Shown here: one piece after another, positions 49,040 to 57,758 of the stretch | How positions within the stretch are numbered: position 1 is the stretch's first letter | Layout of the letters: every line of letters starts with the position of its first letter | Assembly (NCBI RefSeq): GCF_900457465.1 | Contig: NZ_UAUU01000009.1 | Location: 868,001-932,000, forward strand | From: Sphingobacterium multivorum | GTDB taxonomy: Bacteria; Bacteroidota; Bacteroidia; Sphingobacteriales; Sphingobacteriaceae | DNA length: 64,000 bases | Direction of reading: 5' to 3' | Program-made: the position numbers and the translations under genes | Notes under the pieces: generated by a model | The model's input: only the letters and a program-made list of their open reading frames with translations | Told to the model about the DNA's origin: nothing | Database searches by the model: none

Positions 49040-49831
49040 TTAAAATGGTGATTTCCACATATACTTCTCGGGAATGGCGGTAATTTCCCCTGTATCCATT
49101 TTTTCGAGGATGGGCTCGATATTGGTTGCCGCATCGGTAATACCGACCAAGATTCCGTCTTTTATCCATGCCGAGGGGCCCGTAACCGGTGTGCCGCAGA
49201 AATAGGCATTTAGCAGGTATACCTCGGGGCCTATAAGCTGTGGCGAAGTCCAGTCCCTTTTTCTGGCGGTGAGTTCAGCTTTATAATCATAGTCAAGCAT
49301 GAGACCGACAGACTGAACATGATCGCCATACTTTGGCTGTAGCTGCTTCCATTTGTCCATCGAAGCGAGACAGGGAGCACACCAGGTTGCCCAAAAGTCA
49401 AGAACGAGCATCCTGCCCGCAGAGAGTTCCCTTAGCGTGACACTGTCCCTGCCGTATCTATCGCCAGCTATGCGTATAGGTAGATCAATAATATCGTCTG
49501 GTACCTTTTGTCCTATTTTAAGCGGAGGTATCCGGTCCATCTTCACATTATATTCAAACAAGGGATATTTGGCCAGGTTGGCATCAGGGTTAAAATGTAG
49601 TATCTGCCCCCGGATATCATCCTTATCAGTGGTTGTAACGAAATAAGGGATAGTCTCCCGTGTTATCTTCGTGGTAGTCTGCCCGGCATCAGCCCGTGTT
49701 TCCACGGACTGTGCTGAGCATAAACTAAACATAGAAACGAAAATTGCCGTGAGCATCTTTAACAGGTTGTTCCCCCTGTAAAGGCGTGTTTTTAGGATAT
49801 CTTTTAGTAGTAATAGTATAAGTGTGATCAT
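49040..49831 (-). CDS. TlpA-like thioredoxin-domain protein, first gene of the SusCD operon
   Basis: Up to 263 residues; a later start at 49756 would place a hydrophobic stretch (LTAIFVSMFSLCSA) at the N-terminus, so the start is uncertain. After an N-terminal part of about 100 residues comes a Redoxin/TlpA domain: IPPLKIGQKVPDDIIDLP, then FWATWCAPCLASMDKWK (CAPC redox pair), and CGTPVTGPSAWIKDG with the cis-Pro region altered. It is exported and 12 bases from SusC. It probably acts on disulfides of cargo or of the outer-membrane complex. Confidence 0.85.
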   Translation of the reverse strand: MITLILLLLKDILKTRLYRGNNLLKMLTAIFVSMFSLCSAQSVETRADAGQTTTKITRETIPYFVTTTDKDDIRGQILHFNPDANLAKYPLFEYNVKMDRIPPLKIGQKVPDDIIDLPIRIAGDRYGRDSVTLRELSAGRMLVLDFWATWCAPCLASMDKWKQLQPKYGDHVQSVGLMLDYDYKAELTARKRDWTSPQLIGPEVYLLNAYFCGTPVTGPSAWIKDGILVGITDAATNIEPILEKMDTGEITAIPEKYMWKSPF

Positions 49832-50073
49832 AATAGGGTCTGTTTGTGGTCGAAAAAATCAGGGTATGGTTTGCCCGTTACGCTGATAGCGTTCATTTCT
49901 TCGATGAAAATTGGTCTGTTTTTTTTAGGGCTATAAAATAGCCGCTCCCAGCCCTTGGAAAATTTATGACGGATTCGGTCGGGACAAAGAGGGAGCGGTA
50001 TAGGGTTATCTCACCTGATTATTCGGGGGGACAAGCTAATTTTTGAAGCAGTTGCTTTTTGCTAGAGAAAAAA
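49832..50073 (-). promoter_or_regulatory. Leader/promoter region of the TlpA-SusC-SusD operon
   Basis: No gene is seen. The short inverted repeat GGCTAT-AAA-ATAGCC near 49928-49942 may be a regulatory site. An exact TAnnTTTG was not found, so the promoter position is open. Confidence 0.35.
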
Positions 50074-50380
50074 ACAAGATAAGCGCTATTGGTGCCATTC
50101 TTTGATGGCATACAATAATGCTTATCTTGTATTCTTGTTGTTCTCATCAGTTCTTATTTCTAAGAACTCTCGAAAAGCTAAAAGTGGGTTGACTACTTGC
50201 CTTCCTTTTGCATCTGAGGCTTTGGCGAAACCTTTACTCACTACTCTCAGGGAAGTAATTTTCAATGTATAACCCGAAGATTATATTGCAATGCATGGTC
50301 TAAGCAAGCGTCAACCCTACCCTGAGAAAAGATTTCTCAAAGATAGGAAAATTGACGCAGTACTCACACTCGCATTGCAA
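50074..50380. ncRNA. Highly structured non-coding region: four successive nested inverted repeats
   Basis: Unit 1 (50074-50130): ACAAGATAAGC / GCTTATCTTGT with inner ATTG/CAAT and TGCCAT/ATGGCA. Unit 2 (50149-50168): AGTTCTTA-TTTC-TAAGAACT, perfect 8 bp. Unit 3 (50186-50275): GGGTT/AACCC, TACTT/AAGTA, CTGAG/CTCAG nested. Unit 4 (50286-50380): TTGCAATGC/GCATTGCAA, GCGTCAA/TTGACGC, CCTA/TAGG, TGAGAAA/TTTCTCA nested in order. None ends in a T tract, so they are not simple terminators. No open frame covers the region. It could encode a structured RNA or be a recombination or replication site; strand and limits are uncertain. Confidence 0.5.
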
Positions 50381-50594
50381 ATCGCCAAATTCAGATACGA
50401 GAGTTCGTTAACTTCAATTGATCCAATCTTATTGATTTAATTCTATTTTACTCCATTAAAATCAATAAAAAAATAGTTTTACAAACACTTTATATTACAA
50501 ATATAAATAAAAATCAATATAAATCAACTTATTTTCAATTTTATTATCAACATAAAGCCTGCGTATCTTTATATCAATTGAGATAATATTTTTT

Positions 50595-51038
50595 GTGAGA
50601 AAAAAGAATAGCAGAGTAACTGATAAAGAATATATAGGGAGAGGATTAGCTTTATATATCGCAGTGTCGTTGAGTACAGATACGAATGAGAGTATCGCTC
50701 AAAGAGCTGGGTATAAATCTAATACATTGTATAATCATTTTAAAAAGGAATTTTTATCCGATTCAATCATGGTAAAATATGGGAAGGCTATACCTCATGA
50801 TTTCTCCATTGATTTCCCTGAATTGGCACCCTATTTCCGGTCCAATCCAGTTGGAGGTGAGAAGAGTTATACAGAGTTGAAATTACAGTTTGAAGGAGTT
50901 CAACAGAAATATACTAATCTGCTTGAAAGTCATAATGAATTGTTAAGAGCGCATACAATTTGTAGAGAGGAATTATCTGAAGCAAATCGAACAATAGAAG
51001 AGTTGAAAAAAGAGATTCGGTCTTTAAAGACTAATTAG
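50595..51038 (+). CDS. Helix-turn-helix regulator with a C-terminal coiled coil
   Basis: A 147-residue protein starting at GTG 50595. Residues about 25-60 (NESIAQRAGYKSNTLYNHFK) look like a helix-turn-helix of the XRE or TetR sort. Residues about 95-147 (LKLQFEGVQQKYTNLLESHN through LSEANRTIEELKKEIRSL) are a coiled coil, likely a dimerisation arm. It stands alone, followed by a terminator, next to the structured region; it might regulate that or the TlpA-SusCD operon. Confidence 0.65.
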   Translation: MRKKNSRVTDKEYIGRGLALYIAVSLSTDTNESIAQRAGYKSNTLYNHFKKEFLSDSIMVKYGKAIPHDFSIDFPELAPYFRSNPVGGEKSYTELKLQFEGVQQKYTNLLESHNELLRAHTICREELSEANRTIEELKKEIRSLKTN

Positions 51039-51077
51039 ACAATATCTTCATTTCAAGAAATTTAAAATTGAGAACTT

Positions 51078-51110
51078 GGTCTCTATCTCTCGGGGTGGGG
51101 GCCTTTTTTC
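51078..51110 (+). terminator. Terminator after the helix-turn-helix gene
   Basis: GGTCTC (51078-51083) pairs with GGGGCC (51098-51103), including two G-T pairs, followed by TTTTTT. Confidence 0.6.
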
Positions 51111-51446
51111 TTTACTGGCATTAGCCTGTCTGATAAGTGCTTTACTAATTTATCTGCTTACATGCCTAATAACAAAGTTACCTATTATTGGACTAGCTTA
51201 TTGGCTATCTAGGCATCTGTTCTTCACATGCTCAATATGAATCCTTATGCTAGGTTTACTTTAGATTTCGCCCAAAATATTATTTATGCTTACTATCCTC
51301 CCTCAATCCAAAAAGTGACACCAATTTAGCCACAGTCCACTTCCGCCTTCTAATAGTTGGTATTATACCCAAATTTTATTAACTTAATGAGTATTTATAT
51401 CACACCAAAAGTGAAAATAAGCTATCTGCTTGTCAGATAAAAAGAA
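51111..51446. other. Intergenic stretch, no gene seen
   Basis: AT-rich sequence with a 7-bp inverted repeat ATGCCTA/TAGGCAT in the first half; nothing else stands out. The last 60 bases should hold the promoter of the gene at 51447. Confidence 0.4.
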
Positions 51447-52661
51447 ATGCGTATGAGTAGATCCAGCCACAGAAAAACCAATTTTGGCCAAAAAGAACAG
51501 GCCCGCCGGCAGGTGTTTTACCATCGTTTACGCATTATCTGTGAGAAAATGGTCGGTATCGGATATTTCGAACTACTGCCAGAAAGTAGCCTCCGTCTTT
51601 TATACCTATACCGTTATCCCGATATTAGGGTGATACCCCACGGCAAACGTGTCCTGAATGCCGAAGAGCTGAGAAGCTATAAACAGACTCTGGCTGAGCT
51701 GCTCAGTGGTCAACATATCGAGACCTTATTGGGCGAGAAGATTTCCTATGCCCGTTTTCTGACCGATGCATTGGTACTCCTGCATTATATCCAGTATAGG
51801 GTCGGTGGCAGGATAAAAGGGTTTTCCAGATTAAGGGAAGTTTTCGCACCCTATTTTACCACTACCGAATGGTTCGCCGAGCAGCGGATGAAGATTATCC
51901 AGATCATGAGCCTCAATGACCTGCAGCTCTATGATTTTTATAAAGGTACTGTACGGTTCAGTTTTGACCGGATGGCGGTTGAACAGTTCGGCGGGACAAA
52001 CGAAATCCATGTGCACAGGCTGTCCCATTCCACCGCCCTGCAGGATGTTGACGGAAAGAAGAGAACGGTTGTCCGCATGGGAGTGCCCTCAGCGACCAAA
52101 GTAGATGAGTTTGACTGGATCTCCATCAGACCGAGCCAGCTGGGATTAATCAATGTCGACGATGATATCGCCCTACCAATATACGCCCAGCAGCATGCAC
52201 TTGAACGTTTCGAAGAGCGGGCAGTTTTTTGGCGGGGTTATGTGCAGGCCTATATTGGATATGTCATACGGGAAGGCACGGCTAAAACCATTGTAAAAAA
52301 GGATTATGTACTGCTGGAATGTTATCTTGCTACCTACAAAGTGGGCTACTTTATCATCTCGCTCCAGCGGGACAAGTGGCTGATCCGGACTTTTCTCTTC
52401 CTGACCAATTCGGGAACACCGGAGGGCAATAAGCTGGAAGAAATGACCAAGCTCAAACTGCTGGACAAAAAACACCTTATGATCGACTGCATGGATGCTT
52501 TTCTGCTTTATGATATTTCAGGGGATAAAGGTCTCCGAAAACTCTTTAATAAAGCCGGCTGCGGGTCACTGATGCAATATGCCGACCAGATCAATAAATA
52601 TGGTAAAGAGCGGCTCAAGAGCCCCGATTTTATATACCGCTATATGTCACAGTTGAAGTAA
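51447..52661 (+). CDS. Hypothetical 404-residue protein with an HALERFEER motif
   Basis: Basic, soluble protein with no signal. Residues about 1-235 are helical with no recognised domain. Around residue 250 comes YAQQHALERFEERAVFWRG followed by strands VLLECYLATYKVGYFIISL and KWLIRTFLFL. His-Ala-Leu-x-Arg-x-x-x-Arg followed by paired strands recalls the DUF4258/BrnT-like RNase-toxin folds, a resemblance by eye only. G+C content is higher than that of neighbouring sequence. An alternative ATG lies at 51453. No partner antitoxin is obvious. Confidence 0.65.
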   Translation: MRMSRSSHRKTNFGQKEQARRQVFYHRLRIICEKMVGIGYFELLPESSLRLLYLYRYPDIRVIPHGKRVLNAEELRSYKQTLAELLSGQHIETLLGEKISYARFLTDALVLLHYIQYRVGGRIKGFSRLREVFAPYFTTTEWFAEQRMKIIQIMSLNDLQLYDFYKGTVRFSFDRMAVEQFGGTNEIHVHRLSHSTALQDVDGKKRTVVRMGVPSATKVDEFDWISIRPSQLGLINVDDDIALPIYAQQHALERFEERAVFWRGYVQAYIGYVIREGTAKTIVKKDYVLLECYLATYKVGYFIISLQRDKWLIRTFLFLTNSGTPEGNKLEEMTKLKLLDKKHLMIDCMDAFLLYDISGDKGLRKLFNKAGCGSLMQYADQINKYGKERLKSPDFIYRYMSQLK

Positions 52662-52751
52662 AAAGAATTAATGAACCTGTCTGAAATACTATAAGGAAGC
52701 CTTATCAATGTTGATTTCCTCTAGGCACATTATTTCACCCAAAATAATACA

Positions 52752-53222
52752 ATGAATAATATGGCAATACTGTACCGGGAAAAACAAAAAATTACCAGCT
52801 CTTTATTCTGGATCATCCAGATTGGTTTAAACATTCTATTTGTCGCGGAATTTATAGTCCAGGTTGTATTGGGGCAGCCTTTTGGCAATGTTCCTGCCGG
52901 TAATATTCTTTTTATTGCAGGTGCCCCGTTGTCAGTCCTGTTTACCGTTTATTTTCTTCTGATCAAAATGGAATTACGGATCACATCCAGGGAGATTCAA
53001 TTTCGGTTCTTTCCGTTATACCCGCATTTCGTGATTATACCATGGTACGCGATAAAAGAAGCTTATCTGGTGGAACATAAACGGACAAAATTCTATCGGA
53101 TCTATGGCTTGGATCTGCTCCGTAACAGAAACTATTTTGTTCTCCAGGGGCGATATAGTTTAAGAGTTATCCTAAAAAGTGGAAAGATTCTTTATCTGGG
53201 ACAAAAAAAACAAAAGAGTTAA
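52752..53222 (+). CDS. Membrane protein with a PH-like domain, hypothetical
   Basis: 156 residues. Two membrane helices (LFWIIQIGLNILFVAEFIVQ and ILFIAGAPLSVLFTVYFLLI) are followed by a strand-rich part (MELRITSREIQFRFFPLY, then FVIIPWYAIKEAYLVEH, LRVILKSGKILYLG), the layout of bacterial PH-domain membrane proteins. Function not known. Single gene on the plus strand, 91 bases after the 404-residue protein. Confidence 0.6.
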   Translation: MNNMAILYREKQKITSSLFWIIQIGLNILFVAEFIVQVVLGQPFGNVPAGNILFIAGAPLSVLFTVYFLLIKMELRITSREIQFRFFPLYPHFVIIPWYAIKEAYLVEHKRTKFYRIYGLDLLRNRNYFVLQGRYSLRVILKSGKILYLGQKKQKS

Positions 53223-53535
53223 ATCACATTTTAGCTGATTTTTCGGATTGTTTGAGTGTCACAGATGATGTATAAAATTGAAGAATTAAGAACTTGGGCC
53301 AAATAGGTTGGGACAATCGATACTATTGTCATCGCTAAGGCAACCAAAAGGTAAGATGTCTCAGTTGGGGCAGGAGTGTAAACAGATGAAAATAACAAAA
53401 AACGATCCGTTCGATTAATTTATAGAGATACGAAAACTAAAAATAAACTATGTTTAATCGTTCTATGCGTAATACGCAGTTTTCTGCCAAAACCCTGTAA
53501 CAGTGATGAGGTTTATCCGTATGCCGATACAAGCT
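53223..53535. other. Intergenic stretch, no gene seen
   Basis: I found no open frame with protein-like composition and no hairpin worth naming. Confidence 0.4.
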
Positions 53536-53970
53536 CTAGTTCAAATTGGATTTGAGGAATGTTATCAAGGGTTCATAATATTTTGGCTTTTTAGTGACAC
53601 CGACATCATCATTGTAAACTCCGTCGTTATTCACGCTCGCAGAACGAATTTTTTGTTTAAGGTTGGCCTGAATATATATCCGTGTACCTTTATCTTTGTT
53701 TTCTCGTAAAAGGAGATTGTATTCGAGAATCTCTACCTTTAGCTTTGTAAAAACTTTGCTGTCATCGTTAACGATTTTACATTGTATAAGCCCCGAGCCT
53801 TTATCCGCCGAAAGGACAAAATAATCGCTCGAAAGAAAAAGCTGTAATACGTTCTCAAAAGTCGTTTTCGGATCGGTTGAAGGCAGGTCGACAAAGTGGT
53901 TTTCGGTTTGGGCACTACAAATTCCTATTCCAATCAATAGGATAAATACTAATGATTTTAATTTTTTCAT
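53536..53970 (-). CDS. Small exported hypothetical protein
   Basis: 144 residues with a signal peptide (LVFILLIGIGICSAQ). The mature part (TTFENVLQLFLSSDYFVLSA, GSGLIQCKIVNDDSKVFTKL, RIYIQANLKQKIRSA) alternates strands and helices as in small periplasmic binding-like domains; no family recognised. It stands alone. Confidence 0.65.
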   Translation of the reverse strand: MKKLKSLVFILLIGIGICSAQTENHFVDLPSTDPKTTFENVLQLFLSSDYFVLSADKGSGLIQCKIVNDDSKVFTKLKVEILEYNLLLRENKDKGTRIYIQANLKQKIRSASVNNDGVYNDDVGVTKKPKYYEPLITFLKSNLN

Positions 53971-54249
53971 GCTTTAAGTTATTAATAAGTTGGTAGCACC
54001 AACTTAACCTGTGAAATTGAGCAAATAAACCTAATATACGATTTATTTGGTCTATTTGACATTTTTATATGTTGGGGCGTCTATCTTTTTTATTGTTTTC
54101 CCTCTATCGGTCTTGATCATGGTCAGCTTTATAAAAATAACATTCCCTATTCATCCATTTTCGATTGTTACTCTGAAATAGCTTATTACTGTTCTGATAA
54201 ATACATATTTACTCCCCCCTTGTTGCCCGATGGTCGGGACACACCATTC

Positions 54250-54390
54250 CATCCTCACCGCTTAGGCCACCAAAAACCAAGACGGCACAATTGGGTCAAG
54301 GGCGCAAGCGATGGATGCGTGCGTAGGGGCGTTTAATATACCCTTGACCTTTGTGCCATCTTGGGTAAATTTGCAGAAGCGGTGAAGATG
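54250..54390. other. Candidate origin of transfer (oriT): nested inverted repeats
   Basis: The outer arms CATCCTCACCGCTT (54250-54263) and AAGCGGTGAAGATG (54377-54390) match at 13 of 14 positions. The inner arms 54277-54302 and 54341-54364 share CCAAGA-(C/T)-GGCACAA at one end and GGTCAAGGG at the other, differing by one base change and a few bases in the middle, around a 38-base loop. The structure lies about 220 bases beyond the end of the relaxase gene, where oriT often lies. There is no T tract and no gene here. Confidence 0.55.
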
Positions 54391-54537
54391 AATATCCATA
54401 TTGCCAGCAATATGTAACCGTAGATATGTGTCTATATCTTTTACTGTATATAAGTTTTTGGTTATATTCAGTAAACTATATATCTATCCTACATTTGCCG
54501 AAAAAATGAAGCGTGATAGCTTGGGGAAAGCCGAAAT

Positions 54538-54577
54538 AATGATCCAGCAGATAATTTTTGTATCATGCTGGATCATT
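54538..54577 (-). terminator. Inverted repeat after the mobilization genes, possible terminator
   Basis: The 12-bp perfect stem AATGATCCAGCA / TGCTGGATCATT with a 16-base loop begins 37 bases after the relaxase stop on the minus strand. The T tract after it is weak. Confidence 0.55.
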
Positions 54578-54613
54578 GTTCTATCCACTTCCATAATTAA
54601 TTGAATAGCGTTT

Positions 54614-55591
54614 TTATCTCCGCAGGCCCCTTTTTTTCTTCTTTCGTTTTCTTCTTCTTTCTTCCTCATCAGTGACCGTTCCCTGACCGCCAAACTCCTG
54701 AACAGGATCAAGAAGCATATCCAGGAGTCCAAGGCCATTTGTGGCAAATGAGGATAATATATCCCCAAGTACGGTAGGTCTGTCCTGAGCGGGCTTAGCA
54801 AGTAGCCTATCTGTCCAGCCATCTTCCATTTTTGGGATAGCCCCTCTTTCCAGGAGCCTGTCAAAGGTATGAAGCCTTGCCTTCTGCTCCGCATTGCCAT
54901 TCTTCATGATATTCGCATACTGCAAGGTTTCTTTCAGTTTTCGGTCAAAACCAAACATCCTGTCAAATACAGTTTCCCCGCACTGCTTAAAGGCCATCTG
55001 GTCAAACTGTCCCAGCTTTTTGGAATGTTCCACATTCCTGCCCCGGGACCTGTTCTGTGGACTCAGTTTGATACGATTGGTGATGTCTTTTCGGCTGACA
55101 ATGACCTGAATGTGCATCTGTGGACCTTCCTTTCGTTGCCCCGCTTTTCTCGTGCCATTCTTGACCTCACGATCTTTATGGCTATAGTACCGGTAGTTTT
55201 CAAGTTTGGCGAACCACAACAGATCTTTGTTGTTTTCTATTCCCGGGCGTTTAAAATTACGCGCATATTCATCCATGATCCGTGCAGCATATTCCTTTAA
55301 TTTTTCTTTTGCACCATCCTCACCATAAGTAGCCAGCAGGAAATCGATCTCCTTTCTGCTGGGACAGATATTGAGCAGGAAGAACTTACTGTCCTGCCTG
55401 CCCAGTTTGGCAATATTGCCATCAATCCCGATGCGCACCTCATGGGGTTTAATATCGTTCCGCTCTCCATTGAACCAGTGTTCCTGTTTTTTATTATCGG
55501 TCAAACGGTTTTCTTTTTCCAGATAGCCGACAAGATCGCCACAACTTCCTTGATTGTTTCCTGTTTCGGAATCCGTGATATTGATATACAT
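54614..55591 (-). CDS. Relaxase-like mobilization protein (DUF5712/MobB-like)
   Basis: 325 residues. MYINITDSETGNNQGSCGDL and LVGYLEKENR begin a relaxase-type domain; GPQMHIQVIVSRKDITNRIK holds the HxH-like metal-binding strand of Bacteroidota mobilization proteins. The tail is extremely basic (RRRKRKKKKRG). It should nick and lead the transferred strand of the element. It follows the BfmA-like gene by five bases, in the usual order for mobilizable islands of this phylum. The single His pair is less complete than in classic relaxases, so activity is inferred from context. Confidence 0.8.
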   Translation of the reverse strand: MYINITDSETGNNQGSCGDLVGYLEKENRLTDNKKQEHWFNGERNDIKPHEVRIGIDGNIAKLGRQDSKFFLLNICPSRKEIDFLLATYGEDGAKEKLKEYAARIMDEYARNFKRPGIENNKDLLWFAKLENYRYYSHKDREVKNGTRKAGQRKEGPQMHIQVIVSRKDITNRIKLSPQNRSRGRNVEHSKKLGQFDQMAFKQCGETVFDRMFGFDRKLKETLQYANIMKNGNAEQKARLHTFDRLLERGAIPKMEDGWTDRLLAKPAQDRPTVLGDILSSFATNGLGLLDMLLDPVQEFGGQGTVTDEEERRRKRKKKKRGLRR

Positions 55592-55596
55592 AACGG

Positions 55597-56151
55597 CTAA
55601 AGTTTATCCAGTGCTTCCCTGACCTGCCTTGCCAGTTCTTCTTTCTTTGTGGTAGATATCGGCCAGCCCAGTGTTTCCCGCTGGGCGATGTAATGTTCAA
55701 GGATCCTCCTGAAACCATCCTTTAATTCCTGTCTTTGGGTAATCCCCAGAAATATCTTTTTAAGGACTTTATCCAGACTCCCGAGATATTCCGTATTTGC
55801 CTTTAGAAATTCGGACGATTTCTGCTGTTCATCGGAAATCAGATCAATTAGACCGGATTGCTGTTTGGTGACAGCACCAAGTTCGTCCAGCATGGAATAC
55901 AGGGGAACCAATAGATCGGTCTCCTGTTTTCGGATAAAGGAAAGGATACGGTTTACCCCACTGGAGAGTTCTTTTTTCAGGACTTCATCATTCAGATCAG
56001 CAGGGTCTTTCTTGCTCCTGTAAAAATAATCAACCATCTCCATCACCAATTGCCGCTTGGTCCTGCCCAGTTTACGGGAGAGCAGTGCCAGACGGCCATC
56101 CACTTCCACTGGGAAGCGGACTGACCGTATATTCTCATCTGATCTAGCCAT
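55597..56151 (-). CDS. BfmA/BtgA-family mobilization protein
   Basis: 184 residues from ATG 56151, the start of MARSDENIRSVRFPVEVDGR, which is the ribbon-helix-helix-like N-terminus of BfmA/BtgA proteins; a longer frame to 56274 would overlap the upstream gene heavily. The segment LGRTKRQLVMEMVDYFYRSK is conserved in the family. A helical C-terminal part follows. These are DNA-binding accessory factors of the relaxosome and act with the relaxase at oriT. The start overlaps the upstream gene by eight bases. Confidence 0.82.
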   Translation of the reverse strand: MARSDENIRSVRFPVEVDGRLALLSRKLGRTKRQLVMEMVDYFYRSKKDPADLNDEVLKKELSSGVNRILSFIRKQETDLLVPLYSMLDELGAVTKQQSGLIDLISDEQQKSSEFLKANTEYLGSLDKVLKKIFLGITQRQELKDGFRRILEHYIAQRETLGWPISTTKKEELARQVREALDKL

Positions 56152-56467
56152 TACTGTCGGGATTATCGTCAATGATAAACCGGAACTTGCTAGCTTTTGT
56201 CGGATGCCAGGAGGGTATGTAATCCACATATCCATAAAGGATGAGATCAGAAAGACATTTGTGATAGGTCGCAATCGACTTTATACGCGAAAAATGCATC
56301 AGTTTTTTACGGCTGGAATGAAAGAATTCCCCGGGACGCTCTTTTCGGTGATAATAGAACATTGCCAGGAGCAACCCGATGTGCGATGGAAGCAACCTGC
56401 TATCTTTTGCTGTTTGCTCCAAATATGAGCTAAAGTAATGATCCTGCATACCGTTATCCATTGCCAT
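56144..56467 (-). CDS. Small helical protein of the mobilization operon
   Basis: 107 residues: DSRLLPSHIGLLLAMFYYHR, then SRKKLMHFSRIKSIATYHKC and LILYGYVDYIPSWHPTKASK. The sequence reads like a winged helix (recognition helix SRIKSIATYHKCLSDL followed by a beta-wing), a replication or transcription regulator. It is commonly found between the HTH gene and BfmA in such modules. Overlaps both neighbours (14 bases with the upstream gene, 8 with BfmA). Confidence 0.65.
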   Translation of the reverse strand: MAMDNGMQDHYFSSYLEQTAKDSRLLPSHIGLLLAMFYYHRKERPGEFFHSSRKKLMHFSRIKSIATYHKCLSDLILYGYVDYIPSWHPTKASKFRFIIDDNPDSNG

Positions 56468-56732
56468 TACCTCCCTCCATCATTTTATCGACATCATTGC
56501 TGCGATAGTACATGCTGCCCCCGATCTTTTTAAAGGGTAGGATGCCCGTGATCCGTAGGTTCTGCAAGGTTCCGGGAGATATGTCCAGTTTCTTTCTGAC
56601 CTCCCTGCTACGGAGCCATTCCTTATCTCCGCTGTTCCCTGGATTTTCTCTTTTTAAAACCTGTTTGATCTCTTCAAGCAGTTCTTTCTTGAACTGCTGT
56701 AAATCTTCTTTTGTCAGGATATCAAATACCAT
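56454..56732 (-). CDS. Excisionase-type helix-turn-helix protein
   Basis: 92 residues from the start MVFDILTKEDLQQF (56732; starts at 56738 and 56783 are possible). A coiled helix (about 8-30) is followed by WLRSREVRKKLDISPGTLQN and a wing ILPFKKIGGSMYYRSNDVDK, the MerR/excisionase-like HTH_17 fold. It is the first gene of the four-gene mobilization operon and may control it or help excise the island. Confidence 0.8.
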   Translation of the reverse strand: MVFDILTKEDLQQFKKELLEEIKQVLKRENPGNSGDKEWLRSREVRKKLDISPGTLQNLRITGILPFKKIGGSMYYRSNDVDKMMEGGNGNG

Positions 56733-56867
56733 AAGCATACCAATTTTGTGAACAATACCGGCTCGACATTTGTGCTCTGCCACCGGTACAAAATTGGGTA
56801 CACGAAAGGCTGTTTGGATGACCAGCGGAGTCCGCTGGTCATGTTCAACATTCGAACAGGATCGCTA

Positions 56868-57619
56868 TTAATCCTGTTTTATGGGGATTATCTGGAACAG
56901 TTTTTTATCATCAGGAATTTTGACGCCTTTCATGGAATCTTTTGGATCTTTCTGTACGAAATAATTCCGGGCGGTATTGACAGGTATATCTTTGCCATTG
57001 TAGACGAAATATTTCGATACCATTTTGTAATAAGGGCTTTCGTAGTCGCTGACCAATAGCTTCCTTCCATTCGGAAGTGTCAGGTTTTTCATCTGTTGGA
57101 GCAGGTCGATAAAAGTTGGAAGATGCTCGTCTTGAATCATCGGTTTGACGGACACTTCGTATTTTTCAAGATCGGCCAATTTCTTTAGCAGGATTTCCAG
57201 TTCTGACTGCAATCTCGAGATCTGTTCATCCTTTTCCTTAATCAGCATATCGTTTGGCCTGATATTCCATTTGTCCAGCGGTGAGAGAAAATCCAAGAAT
57301 TCATTCAGCTTTCCAATATTGGAAACATAGAGCGGATGTTTGGAGGAATAGGGACTCTGGCCTTTAAAATAATCGATCCTATCGGAAACGATATGCCACA
57401 CATGGGAAAAGAACTTCTTTTCTGAACGGTTTTCACTGGAAATATAATATTCCAGATGGTACTGATAGTAATCGTCAAATACCTCACGTTTTAAACCATA
57501 GATTTTAAAAGAAAATGATTGTCTTCATATCCTCTAGGAACTCCTTTTATAGTTCCGATTGAGAAAGGATGTGACTTAAAATCAAGTATTTTTCTTGCTT
57601 TAAAGTAGTGTGCTGACAT
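56868..57619 (-). CDS. Hypothetical coiled-coil protein, frameshifted
   Basis: About 250 residues after correction. Starting from ATG 57619, MSAHYFKARKILDFKSHPFS and GVPRGYEDNHFLLK lead into KIYGLKREVFDDYYQYHLEY once one T is restored in the run 57503-57506. The frame then runs intact to 56868. A coiled coil lies around residues 130-165 (KDEQISRLQSELEILLKKLA). No family recognised. It lies between the mobilization operon and the NTPase operon, same strand, and may be an accessory gene of either. The break is again in a homopolymer. Confidence 0.65.
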
Positions 57620-57758
57620 AGATTTAATTTATTACAAATGAATTTATATACACTTCCTTTCGTTTGGAATAGAATAAATGCAGGCGGGTTTAGCACGAAA
57701 AAGGCTTTAGACTCTAGAGTATTTTTATCTTGTCTTTCCGAAAAGATCTCACAAGCAT

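Noticed and set aside
50286..50380. Retron msr/msd interpretation of the nested repeats
   Set aside because: No reverse transcriptase gene lies near, and the arms are shorter than in typical retron msd stems.
54401..54604. 67-codon plus-strand frame after the candidate oriT
   Set aside because: It spans the inverted repeat following the mobilization genes, is antisense to nothing coding, and has no ribosome site.
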